This document shows, in pieces, positions 16,063 through 24,189 of a stretch of 64,000 bases of DNA (its first letter is position 1; each line of letters starts with the position of its first letter). The notes below the pieces were generated by a model that made no database searches, was not told the origin of the DNA, and was given only the letters and a program-made list of their open reading frames with translations. The DNA comes from an uncultured Bacteroidia bacterium. GTDB lineage: Bacteria > Bacteroidota > Bacteroidia > Bacteroidales > UBA932. The DNA is taken from positions 33,553-97,552 of the forward strand of contig CACZHP010000004.1 of NCBI GenBank assembly GCA_902780935.1, in the 5' to 3' direction. Both the position numbers and the translations under genes were made by a program.

Positions 16063-16979
16063 TGAGATGCGTATTCACTTTATCAGCTCTTCTGATGGCT
16101 TCAATCTTCGCCGACGCTCAGCACACAATTGTGACTTCTGAATCCGCATTCGGCAAACACACGCTCTTCGAAGACAGCAAATCCCCGAGAAAGACCTTGA
16201 AAAGCGCCGACGGGAGAACAGTTGAAATCGAAGGAGAACCTGGTTACTCTTACAGCATAATCGACGAATGCAGGATCCAAGTCAAATACAAGATCTTCCT
16301 CGCATACACCGATACTCCCGAAAAAGGAATCGAAGATGACATGTTGCTCCAGATCGGAACAAACAAAACAAAGTATTATTCCACCCTTTTACATTCCTTT
16401 GACTCTCTGATGCAAGCACAGGCGAGTCCCGATGTCCACATTCTTCTCGCTCACGCCAATCCGGTCTATTTCCACAATGCCCTCTACACAGATATGGTCA
16501 CTGGCAAGACCAACTTCGTCTGCCGTTTTGCGACAGAAGATTTCGAATACACCGAAATACCTCCAACTATCGATTGGACACTCTCCGAAGAGACAAAAGA
16601 TATTTTAGGATACACTTGCACTAAAGCTACGGGCGGTTTCAGGGGAAGGACTTATGAGGCGTGGTTCACGGAAGAGATTCCGGTCTCCACCGGACCTTGG
16701 AAACTAAGGGGATTACCAGGGACTATTCTTTCAGCAAAAGACTCCGAAGGGCTCTGCGGCTTTGAAGCCGTTTCTGTCAAAAAAGGAGAAGGGGTTATCG
16801 AAAGACCTGAATACTTGTATTTCAGAATCAGCCGCGACAAATACTATTCGATGCTGAAACAGTTTTTCAATGCTCCATTGAGGTTTACCAGCATGCACAT
16901 GAGCAGGGCTCCCGGGATAGTGATCACTCCTCCTGCAAAAGAGACCCCTCTTAGAAGTGTCGTACAGTTAGAGCGATAA
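16059..16979 (+). CDS. GLPGLI family protein
   Basis: 306 residues with signal peptide (FTLSALLMASIFADAQ). The family hallmark appears as WKLRGLPGTILSAKDSEG near residues 215-235, and TYEAWFTEEIPVSTGPW is the usual preceding segment. GLPGLI proteins (Porph_ging) are exported Bacteroidota proteins of unknown function usually encoded beside a TonB-type receptor, as here (gap of 23 bases). A role in handling a ligand of the barrel at the periplasmic face is plausible but not shown. Confidence 0.88.
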   Translation: MMRCVFTLSALLMASIFADAQHTIVTSESAFGKHTLFEDSKSPRKTLKSADGRTVEIEGEPGYSYSIIDECRIQVKYKIFLAYTDTPEKGIEDDMLLQIGTNKTKYYSTLLHSFDSLMQAQASPDVHILLAHANPVYFHNALYTDMVTGKTNFVCRFATEDFEYTEIPPTIDWTLSEETKDILGYTCTKATGGFRGRTYEAWFTEEIPVSTGPWKLRGLPGTILSAKDSEGLCGFEAVSVKKGEGVIERPEYLYFRISRDKYYSMLKQFFNAPLRFTSMHMSRAPGIVITPPAKETPLRSVVQLER

Positions 16980-17002
16980 CCTCCTGACAAACAGTTTATT
17001 AT

Positions 17003-19573
17003 ATGTCCTCTATCCGCATAGGAATAATTGAGGTCATAGCTTTGCTATCCTTGCTGTCTTCACCACTGTCCGCCCAAGAGGTCAGCGGGAGGGTCACTGA
17101 CGCGAAGAGCGGGGAGGCGCTAGTCGGGGCGATAGTGAGGTCCTTGAATGGCGAGGGGGAGACGGTCGGTTACGTCATGACCGGCAAGGACGGGCGGTTC
17201 GCTATCCAGGCCGGCAAGGACGTGAGCGCCATCAAGATCGCCCTTCTCGGCTACAAGGAGAAGACCCTCACCCCTCCATTCGAGAAAAGCCTGATGATCA
17301 GCCTTGAGTCTGAGGATCTTAGAATCAAAGAGTCCGTGGTCCAAGCCCGAAAAGTCCAGATGGCCGGTGACACAACGACCTATAATGTCAAGGCCTTAAC
17401 CACCAGGGATGACCTGGTGTTGGGAGATGTGTTGAAAAGAATTCCGGGAATAGAGGTTACATCCTCGGGGCATCTCAAAGTGGACGGGAGGGACCTGGGG
17501 AAGTTCTATGTCAACGGCAAGGATGTCCTTGAAGGCAACTACAACCTCGCCACCAGAAAGCTCTCGGTTGACGCCGTGAAAAAGGTGGAGGTGATGCGGA
17601 ACCACCAATACATCAAGATGTTGCGTGGGATGCAGGAGTCCGATCAGGCGGCCGTGAACATCGTTCTGGACGAGAAGGCCAAGGGCAGGGTCAACGCCAT
17701 AGGGGCCTTCGGCGGGGGCTATCAGGCCGGGAGACCGTATGTCCCCAACTCTGAGAGCGCCACGGCGTTTTATCTTGGGGACGGCCTGTCCTCCGTCCTG
17801 GACGCCGGGTTCGACGCCAGCGGCAAACCGTCCAGGGGGATCACTTACTACAGGCTCCCCCTCTCGGACAACCGTTACTCCATCCAGAGCGAGTTGAACA
17901 TGGCCTCAGCCAAGGCCCCGCTGAGCGACTCCAGATCGCTTTTCAACAGATCTTTTGACTCACGGACGGTTAATACCTTGACCCCATCGGAGGATGTCAA
18001 ACTGGGAGCCACATTCTCATATTCATGGGACGAGAGAAACTCCTCTGACTCAAGGATATCCGTGTATCACTTCGAAGACAGGCCCGACAAGACTATAACC
18101 AGGATTGAGGATCGGATAGAGAGGAATGCCAAGATGACGGGCAAGATCAGCTATTCCGACAACTCCCCAAAACACTATATTTCTGATGCGTTATTCGCCG
18201 ACATGGGAAAAGGGCTTGGGAATGCCGCAGTGTCCGGCGACTATAATCTAGGCCAGCGGGGGGAGAGAAAGTCCTGGGACATAAACAACAACCTGGGCGC
18301 CCTTTTCAAGACGGGATCCGGCAGGGCGCTCGGGGTGAAAAGCTACACGCAGCTGTCCGGCTTCGCCGAGGGTCTTGACATCCTGACCGGGCCGCAAACG
18401 CAGGACATCAGCTCCTCCGCCATATTCGAGGACCTGTCGCTGAGCGACATCAGCCGCGTGAGGGGCGACTTCTCCTTCTCTCTCCAGCCGGTATTGAAGT
18501 GGACCCTATTCGAGAGGTCATCCTCCCTCAGGGGTATGACGGAAGATGAGATCCCAGGGCGAAAGGAGGACAAGTCCAGGGCGTCTTACATGACAGGGGG
18601 TCTGGACTGGAGCGTTTTCTACAGGAAAGGCCGGTTCAGCGCCAGCGTCCGGGGGAATCTCCATTATGACCGGGCGAGTTACGGATCCTACAAGACGGGC
18701 AGGTTCCTTTCCGACGAGTCGGTGGGGCTCAAATACGAGACGGGTAGGGTGATGGCGTCGGCCGGCGGAGGGGTCTCGACCAGCCGTCCTGACATCCAGG
18801 ATCTCGGCTCTGTCCTCATCCTTTACGATTACGACGGCCTCCGGAGAGGGCAGGAGTCGCTCTCGTTCCTTCCCGAACGATATGTCCAAGGGGAACTGGT
18901 CCTCAGGGAGCCCGTGAGCGGCTGGTACCTCAGGACGAACTCAAGATTCAATAAGACCGAGAGCCTACTGGGCGGCAGGGACGTGCTTGAGAATTACATC
19001 TTAAGCTACAACACGGATGAGACTGTGGGACACGGGACATGGGTCAGCTCGGCGGAGATTACCAAGGGGCTATATTCCATCAACGGGAAAATCTCCGCAA
19101 GGGTGGTTTACAACCGCTCCTCCTCAACCCTAATGCAGAACGGGGTCTCGACCGGTTATGTGTCGAAACTCCTGTCCCCTTCAGTGGAGTTGTCAACCTC
19201 TCCCTTAAATTTCTGGAATATAACAGGTTCCGCCGCAATGAGCTTCTTCCTGACCGAGGCGGGTGGAGGCCATGTTGGGAAGACCATGAGCGCGACCGCG
19301 TCAGTGACAAACTCCTTCTATCTCAGCGAGAGGATCTCATCCGGAGTTGTCACAGACATCTTCCACAATTCAACCATCAACAAGACAACGGTTTTCTCAG
19401 ATGCTTTCGTCACCTGGAAAGGCCCAAAAAAAATCCGGTTGAGACTTCAGGCAAGCAATCTGTTGAATATGAGGGAATACTCTTACGTCTCGATAAGTCC
19501 CCTGATGGAGACGACTTACAGTTACAGTATCCGCCCTTTATCGGTTAAGATCTCCGCAGACTGGACATTCTGA
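17003..19573 (+). CDS. TonB-dependent receptor-like outer membrane protein
   Basis: 856 residues. A signal peptide (ending SPLSAQ) is followed by a carboxypeptidase-regulatory-like domain (VSGRVTDAKSGEALVGAIVR), then a plug-type region (LGDVLKRIPGIEVTSSGHLK with VNGKDVLEGNY and VKKVEVMRNH) and a long beta-barrel part ending in an aromatic residue (KISADWTF), the outer-membrane insertion signal. This is the receptor form that travels with GLPGLI proteins. Transport or ligand sensing at the outer membrane is inferred; the ligand is unknown. It ends the first sigma-factor operon. Confidence 0.82.
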   Translation: MSSIRIGIIEVIALLSLLSSPLSAQEVSGRVTDAKSGEALVGAIVRSLNGEGETVGYVMTGKDGRFAIQAGKDVSAIKIALLGYKEKTLTPPFEKSLMISLESEDLRIKESVVQARKVQMAGDTTTYNVKALTTRDDLVLGDVLKRIPGIEVTSSGHLKVDGRDLGKFYVNGKDVLEGNYNLATRKLSVDAVKKVEVMRNHQYIKMLRGMQESDQAAVNIVLDEKAKGRVNAIGAFGGGYQAGRPYVPNSESATAFYLGDGLSSVLDAGFDASGKPSRGITYYRLPLSDNRYSIQSELNMASAKAPLSDSRSLFNRSFDSRTVNTLTPSEDVKLGATFSYSWDERNSSDSRISVYHFEDRPDKTITRIEDRIERNAKMTGKISYSDNSPKHYISDALFADMGKGLGNAAVSGDYNLGQRGERKSWDINNNLGALFKTGSGRALGVKSYTQLSGFAEGLDILTGPQTQDISSSAIFEDLSLSDISRVRGDFSFSLQPVLKWTLFERSSSLRGMTEDEIPGRKEDKSRASYMTGGLDWSVFYRKGRFSASVRGNLHYDRASYGSYKTGRFLSDESVGLKYETGRVMASAGGGVSTSRPDIQDLGSVLILYDYDGLRRGQESLSFLPERYVQGELVLREPVSGWYLRTNSRFNKTESLLGGRDVLENYILSYNTDETVGHGTWVSSAEITKGLYSINGKISARVVYNRSSSTLMQNGVSTGYVSKLLSPSVELSTSPLNFWNITGSAAMSFFLTEAGGGHVGKTMSATASVTNSFYLSERISSGVVTDIFHNSTINKTTVFSDAFVTWKGPKKIRLRLQASNLLNMREYSYVSISPLMETTYSYSIRPLSVKISADWTF

Positions 19574-19668
19574 GTCCTTCGGCGGCAACAACACGCCCTG
19601 CTGCGGGGGTGCTGCCATAGTACGATTCTGTAATAAGTTGATTACCAATTATCTACCAATAACCGTTG

Positions 19669-19706
19669 TGGCAGGCTCCCTGTCGTTTGGGTAGGCCTGC
19701 CAAACG
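19669..19706. terminator. Mutually exclusive hairpins between the receptor and MGMT genes
   Basis: TGGCAGGC (19669-19676) can pair with GCCTGCCA (19695-19702), while CGTTTGG (19684-19690) can pair with CCAAACG (19700-19706). The two pairings share bases 19700-19702 and cannot coexist fully. They lie in the convergent gap 19574-19768, which holds no gene. Termination for one or both strands is the simplest reading; the T-run is short. Confidence 0.45.
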
Positions 19707-19768
19707 ATATTTTACAAGTAATTGATAATCATCTGTTTCTACATGTGGCTATGCCTAGCCTTGCTGAT

Positions 19769-20350
19769 CTAACGGCTGTAGAGCTGGCGCTCGATGACGC
19801 GGCGCTTAAGATCGGAACCATATTCATACTCGCCGACCTCTATCGAATTCAAAAGGTAGAGGTCGGTGCCTTTAAATATCGTTCCCTGAGCCACTTCCCT
19901 AATCGCGAGTATCTTGTCGATTGCTTCTTTCGGGACAATCAGATGGCAAGGGATTATGTAGGCGACCGGGTTGCAGGCCACGGCATGGGCCACGGCCCGG
20001 ACTCCCTTGGGATTCTCGCAAAGGTCGGCCAACTGGCTGTAGCTTAGCAGCTTAATCCCCTCCTCCGGAAGAATCGGAGTGCCATCATCGTGATGGGTCA
20101 AAGAATACAGGCGGCGCCAGACATTGAGCTGGAAAGGAGTCCCGAAAAGCCTGAGGTCCTCCCACTTTGTCGTGGCGGACAGGTCCGCGATCTCGTCCAT
20201 TCCGACCTTGCTGACGACAATCTCATTAACAGCCCCGTCAGGCAGGCGGCTCACCTGAGCGGCTATTCTCGGAAGATGCCTGAAATCGGCGCTGACGGAA
20301 GCGATCTTCCCGTCAATCCTCGTGACTACCCATCTGATGTCTTTTTTCAT
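19769..20350 (-). CDS. ogt: Methylated-DNA--protein-cysteine S-methyltransferase (Ogt/MGMT type)
   Basis: 193 residues that would repair O6-methylguanine by transferring the methyl group to an internal cysteine. The C-terminal domain has GTPFQLNVWRRLY, SYSQLA, RAVAHAVACNP (helix-turn-helix with the finger arginine R118) and the active site IIPCHLIVP with C135. The usual PCHR arginine is leucine (L137) and the following G is P, which is unusual. The N-terminal domain is degenerate as in many bacterial members. A -7 element (20377-20370 on this strand) lies 20 bases upstream. Repair activity is likely but the substitution makes it less certain. Confidence 0.82.
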   Translation of the reverse strand: MKKDIRWVVTRIDGKIASVSADFRHLPRIAAQVSRLPDGAVNEIVVSKVGMDEIADLSATTKWEDLRLFGTPFQLNVWRRLYSLTHHDDGTPILPEEGIKLLSYSQLADLCENPKGVRAVAHAVACNPVAYIIPCHLIVPKEAIDKILAIREVAQGTIFKGTDLYLLNSIEVGEYEYGSDLKRRVIERQLYSR

Positions 20351-20369
20351 ATTGTAAACCGTTGACCTT

Positions 20370-20377
20370 CAAATATA
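20370..20377 (-). promoter_or_regulatory. -7 element for the MGMT gene
   Basis: On the minus strand TATATTTG (20377-20370) matches TAnnTTTG and ends 19 bases before the start codon, a normal leader length for this group. No TTTG is found 19 bases upstream. Confidence 0.5.
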
Positions 20378-20445
20378 ATCAAATATCCCGAAAAATCCGT
20401 TAACTTTAAGAAGGGTTTTGCGGCTTATTGGTAGAGACGCTGATA

Positions 20446-20946
20446 ATGACAAGGGAAGAGTTCGATATATTTTCCGGCAAGGTGCGGGGAAAGTTGATCT
20501 CGGTCGCCGGGAGAATCAACCTCGGCGGCGGGCAGCCGGTCGAGGCTGAGGACATTGTCCAGGACGCCCTTGTGAGGCTATGGGAACTATCCGAGCGAGG
20601 CTACCCGGTCAATAACCCCAAAGCGCTTGCCATAAAGATCACAAAAAACCTTTGCGTCTCGCGTTACAGGAAAAGTCAAAAGGATGCCATTCGCCTGGAA
20701 ACGGCGGACAAGCCCGGTGGAGAGACTGCGGCTGACTTTGTGGAAGCAGCGGATAATCAGCGTATTAAAGAAAGTTTATACCACCGCCTGACTCCCGCCA
20801 GGCAAGAGTGCATTATCCTCCGCAATGACTTCGGTATGAGTCTGGACGAGATAGCCGAGACCACCGGTCGGCCGAAAGAGAGCGTGAAGGTGCTGATCTC
20901 GACAGCGAGAAAACAAATGCTTGAGCAAATAAAAGAATTGCTATGA
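20446..20946 (+). CDS. ECF sigma factor, set 2
   Basis: 166-residue paralogue of the set 1 factor. Region 2 contains VEAEDIVQDALVRLWELSER and region 4 contains MSLDEIAETTGRPKESVKVL. The same ends (MTREEFD; RKQMLEQIKELL) support the ATG at 20446. The stop overlaps the start of the anti-sigma-like gene (ATGA). Both factors probably recognise related promoters and could cross-talk. Its operon ends after three genes, without its own receptor. Confidence 0.88.
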   Translation: MTREEFDIFSGKVRGKLISVAGRINLGGGQPVEAEDIVQDALVRLWELSERGYPVNNPKALAIKITKNLCVSRYRKSQKDAIRLETADKPGGETAADFVEAADNQRIKESLYHRLTPARQECIILRNDFGMSLDEIAETTGRPKESVKVLISTARKQMLEQIKELL

Positions 20947-21476
20947 ACCTGGATGACAAGAATATTAGAAAGGCTCTCGCCGAAAAATACCTCTCCGCGG
21001 AGACCTCCGTGGAAGAGGAGAGGACGTTGGCCATTTACTATTCGGATCACCAACCCGAAGAGGATGAGAAAGCCTTAGCCGCGATGGTCACCGCCACCGC
21101 TGGAGAGTGGCTTCTCTCAGACGAGGGTGCAAAAGAGTTCGACAGAATAGCCTCCCCTAACGCAATCCTATTGAAAACGAATATCTTCCGCTGGGCCGCC
21201 GGCATAGCTGCCGTGGCCGCCGCGGTGGCATTGTTCTTCATCCTAAACTCGAGAATTCCTCAGGAAAAACACATCAGCCCTGTGGAGATCGCGGAAGGAA
21301 TCGACCAACTGATGAACTTGAAGCCAGATGACATCACATCCATAACAGCAATTCCCAAGGGATCCAGGGCGATTCTGACCGCAAAACTGAAGGACGGCAG
21401 TGAGTGTTCCTACATTATGACAATAGAAGAAGGTACAGGCAACCTGTCACTTGTCGCCGTCAACATTGAAGATTAA
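20943..21476 (+). CDS. Membrane anti-sigma-like protein, set 2
   Basis: 177 residues: an acidic cytoplasmic N-terminus (IRKALAEKYLSAETSVEEER, with a second helix before AGEWLLSDEGAKEFDRI), one membrane segment (WAAGIAAVAAAVALFFIL, about residues 80-97) and an extracytoplasmic tail matching the set 1 protein (HISPVEIAEGIDQLMNLKPD; ITAIPKGSRAILTAKLKDGS). The N-terminal helices and coupled start fit an ECF anti-sigma factor; no zinc motif is present. The conserved outer part of about 70 residues is the more distinctive feature and may be the sensor. Confidence 0.7.
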   Translation: MNLDDKNIRKALAEKYLSAETSVEEERTLAIYYSDHQPEEDEKALAAMVTATAGEWLLSDEGAKEFDRIASPNAILLKTNIFRWAAGIAAVAAAVALFFILNSRIPQEKHISPVEIAEGIDQLMNLKPDDITSITAIPKGSRAILTAKLKDGSECSYIMTIEEGTGNLSLVAVNIED

Positions 21477-21500
21477 GATCATTAAATAATATCGTCAATT

Positions 21501-22022
21501 ATGAGAACCACTTTATTCACAACAATTTGCGCCATTTTGCTCGGAGCAGCCACCCTCTCCGCACAGCAAACGACCGACAAGTACGTCATCAACGGGAAAG
21601 AGATTCAAGAGGTATTCGACGGTTCCCAACTGGAGGGCCTCAAGGTGGAATCATACAAGATTGAGACTTCGACTGAAGGCGGCACAACTGTCCGTACCCA
21701 CGTGATCACGACATCAGAGGTCGATCCTTCCGCCAAAGAATATAACGACCCGATCTATGTCGTGGACGAGAAAGTCGTAAGCAGGGATGAATTTGATAAA
21801 GTCAACGCGATGGATATTGTCGCTATTGAAGTCATTAAAAACAGTAAAAACATTGAAAAGGGTAGAAGCGAGATGATAAAACAAATTGATCCTGAGGGAA
21901 GAGGCGTTATCGTTGTAACCCTCAAAAAAAAGAAATCAGATACCTACAAGCCTCTGAAAGAAAGTGTCTACATCGAGTCCGAAATGCCCAAGGAGGTGGT
22001 CGTCAAAGGGAAGAAGATGTGA
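21501..22022 (+). CDS. Small exported plug-like protein, set 2
   Basis: 173 residues with a signal peptide (TTICAILLGAATLSAQ). The mature protein starts TDKYVINGKEIQEVFDGSQL, like set 1, and has YVVDEKVVSRDEFDKVNAMD, then IVAIEVIKNSKNIEKG and GVIVVTLKKK. This order (V-D-G-like loop, I-x-x-I-x-V-x-K strand, G-V-I-x-V-T-x-K end) is that of TonB-receptor plug domains and of C-terminal tails of some Bacteroidota M56 sensor proteins. It has no barrel. The stop abuts the stop of the convergent esterase gene with no spacer. Confidence 0.65.
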   Translation: MRTTLFTTICAILLGAATLSAQQTTDKYVINGKEIQEVFDGSQLEGLKVESYKIETSTEGGTTVRTHVITTSEVDPSAKEYNDPIYVVDEKVVSRDEFDKVNAMDIVAIEVIKNSKNIEKGRSEMIKQIDPEGRGVIVVTLKKKKSDTYKPLKESVYIESEMPKEVVVKGKKM

Positions 22023-24179
22023 TCATTCGACCTGGCCGAGGAAGGTCGAGGCGGGGAGGCCGGCGGAGTTCACAAGGTTGGCCCTGGTGTATGGCTCCCA
22101 GGCGTAGCGGACATAGACCGGATTCTTCACCTCAGGAGAAGATAAGACAACCCTGTCACCCTCAAGGTGGCAGGTTGCTTTATGATAGAGCATATCTTTC
22201 CCCGCAAGTTCAAAACCAACGACTTCCGTACCGCTTGAAGCTTTCAGGCCATCACCGTATTCAAAGGTCACTACCACTTCCTGAACGGAGGAAGGCGACG
22301 GCAAAGGTTCCGACCGCCGACCATTTGCCCGGATAGGGTCGCGAAGCGACAGGGAGGTGGCGGGAGCCTTTGCCGTCGCAGACTTGAACATTGGACCTGA
22401 TGGCACTATGTCAAAACCATATTCGTTGTGCAGAGCCTGCCTCGCCAGCCTCTCCCCAACCGGCTTCTTTTCTTTGTAATGCACATCGGAAGGGTCCCCG
22501 AGGTCACTTGTCACCACCATCCCGAGGTTCGGCCGGCTTTCAAGCAGCCTCCTCTGGCTGTCCCTGAACCATGGCCAGGAAGGACGGTTAAGGCTCGAAA
22601 GCTGGACATAGTAGAAAGGCATGTCAGGATCGGCAAACCAGCCCCGCCAACTATCGACCAACAAGGGGAAAAGATATTCATGAGCCTCAAAGTTATGGGC
22701 ATTTGACTCACCTTGGTACCACAGGACTCCGGCGATGGCCGGATGGCCCAGCGGAAGTATCGCTGATTCAAATAGATAGCAAGGCTCGTAGGGATGACGG
22801 GCGAATTTATCACCCTGCTTGTAGGATATGTTCTTGGCCGCCCTTTCCCGGGCCCATCCCTGGATGAAATCGTTGTGGATCCAGTCCCGCAGGATCACCG
22901 GGAATTTCCACTCAAGAGTATTCCTGTCAACCCATGACTCGGCGGTAGCCCCGCCGACAGCGTTGTGAATGATCCCGACTGGAACTTTAAGACTATCCCT
23001 CAGGCTCTTGGCGAACCAATAGCCAACCGCGGACATCCTGGAAGAAGTCTCAGGAGAAGCGACTTTCCAAGTCGTCGGACGAAGATAAATCAAGTTCTTG
23101 ACAGAATCTATGGCGGATTCAGGCCAGGTGACATCATTTGTCGGCCAATAACAATCCTGGTCGAAAAAGCGGAGATCAGGATCATCTGACGAAGCCGCTG
23201 CGGCGGATCCACCCATGGCCTCTGACAGCCTGAACCGCATGTTCGACTGGCCCGAGCAAAGCCAAACCTCCCCCACAGCCACGTTTGAATATTCAAAAGC
23301 CTTATCTTTGGTGGAGATTGTCATTTTTAGTCCGGAGGCCGCTTCCATCGGAGGAAACTCCACAGACCATTTCCCGTCTGTCCCAGTCACAGCCTTAAGG
23401 GATTTCTTCCCGAGCTTTACTGTCACCTTGTCTCCAGAGTTCGCCGTTCCACTGATTATGAGCGGCTTACGGCGTTGGAGAACCATATTGTCGCTAAAAA
23501 GTTCCGAAACGGCAAGTCCGCCGTAATCACCAGTCACCGCAGAATAAACGGTCTTCGCCAGCATCCCGTAGCCGACCTCATCCGGATGGATCGCATCAGG
23601 AATATGCCATGGATAGGGATAAAGCGGAGTGTGGAAGTCAATAAGCTCACAACCAGCGGTTTCCGCCACGACCTTAATGGCTTTCTGAATATCCTCGTGC
23701 CATTGTTTAGTCCCCGACATGAAACGATGGTGCCGATCGGCGAGCGGACTCAACAAAGCGATCATTATCCTGGCCTTGGGATTCGCTTTCTTGCAGGAAT
23801 CTATCAAAGCCAGATAATCGCCCACGAAATCGTCCCTATAGTTCGGCCAGGAGCGAGGATCGGTGTCGTTGACCCCGAGATGTATGACGCAAATGTCTCC
23901 GGCGAAAACCATCGCCTTTCGATATTCCTCTTGATCGAAATATGGCCTGAAAGAACGTTTGATGAGGGTCGCCCCGTTCTTGCCGAAATTGCCGACCTCG
24001 TATCCGTCCCCCAACAGAACCTGGAGTTGGGAGGGATATGAATACTTCTCCCTGTCCTCTATGGCGGCCCCATAGGTTATGCTGTCACCGATGCAGGCGA
24101 CCTTTATCTTCCCTTGAGCGGAAGCAAAGACAGAAATAATTGACAGACAAATAATTAAAGAAAGAGACGATTTTCTCAT
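22023..24179 (-). CDS. Two-domain secreted esterase (SGNH hydrolase fused to sialate O-acetylesterase)
   Basis: 718 residues with signal peptide. The N-terminal SGNH/GDSL domain (about 24-215) has block I VACIGDSITYG, block III HLGVNDTD and the catalytic dyad in IPDAIHPDEVG. The C-terminal domain is of 9-O-acetyl sialate esterase type, with SGQSNM, AVGGATAESW, LWYQGESNA and SDLGDPSDVHY. The pair suggests removal of ester groups from complex glycans in the periplasm. Between the last conserved block and the C-terminal beta strands is an in-frame insertion (about residues 598-630, SLSLRDPIRANGRRSEP) encoded by the palindromic repeat at 22295-22379. It follows the TPR gene by 10 bases and is probably cotranscribed with it. 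Confidence 0.85.
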   Translation of the reverse strand: MRKSSLSLIICLSIISVFASAQGKIKVACIGDSITYGAAIEDREKYSYPSQLQVLLGDGYEVGNFGKNGATLIKRSFRPYFDQEEYRKAMVFAGDICVIHLGVNDTDPRSWPNYRDDFVGDYLALIDSCKKANPKARIMIALLSPLADRHHRFMSGTKQWHEDIQKAIKVVAETAGCELIDFHTPLYPYPWHIPDAIHPDEVGYGMLAKTVYSAVTGDYGGLAVSELFSDNMVLQRRKPLIISGTANSGDKVTVKLGKKSLKAVTGTDGKWSVEFPPMEAASGLKMTISTKDKAFEYSNVAVGEVWLCSGQSNMRFRLSEAMGGSAAAASSDDPDLRFFDQDCYWPTNDVTWPESAIDSVKNLIYLRPTTWKVASPETSSRMSAVGYWFAKSLRDSLKVPVGIIHNAVGGATAESWVDRNTLEWKFPVILRDWIHNDFIQGWARERAAKNISYKQGDKFARHPYEPCYLFESAILPLGHPAIAGVLWYQGESNAHNFEAHEYLFPLLVDSWRGWFADPDMPFYYVQLSSLNRPSWPWFRDSQRRLLESRPNLGMVVTSDLGDPSDVHYKEKKPVGERLARQALHNEYGFDIVPSGPMFKSATAKAPATSLSLRDPIRANGRRSEPLPSPSSVQEVVVTFEYGDGLKASSGTEVVGFELAGKDMLYHKATCHLEGDRVVLSSPEVKNPVYVRYAWEPYTRANLVNSAGLPASTFLGQVE
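22295..22379. repeat. In-frame palindromic repeat in the esterase gene
   Basis: GCGACGGCAAAGG (22295-22307) and CCTTTGCCGTCGC (22367-22379) are perfect inverted arms of 13 bp. Between them is a second small hairpin, GTCGC-GAA-GCGAC (22338-22350). The 85-bp unit keeps the reading frame and encodes a low-complexity, arginine/proline/serine-rich loop with no counterpart in the enzyme family. It resembles the other intragenic palindromes in this window. Confidence 0.75.
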
Positions 24180-24189
24180 ATCGGTATCG

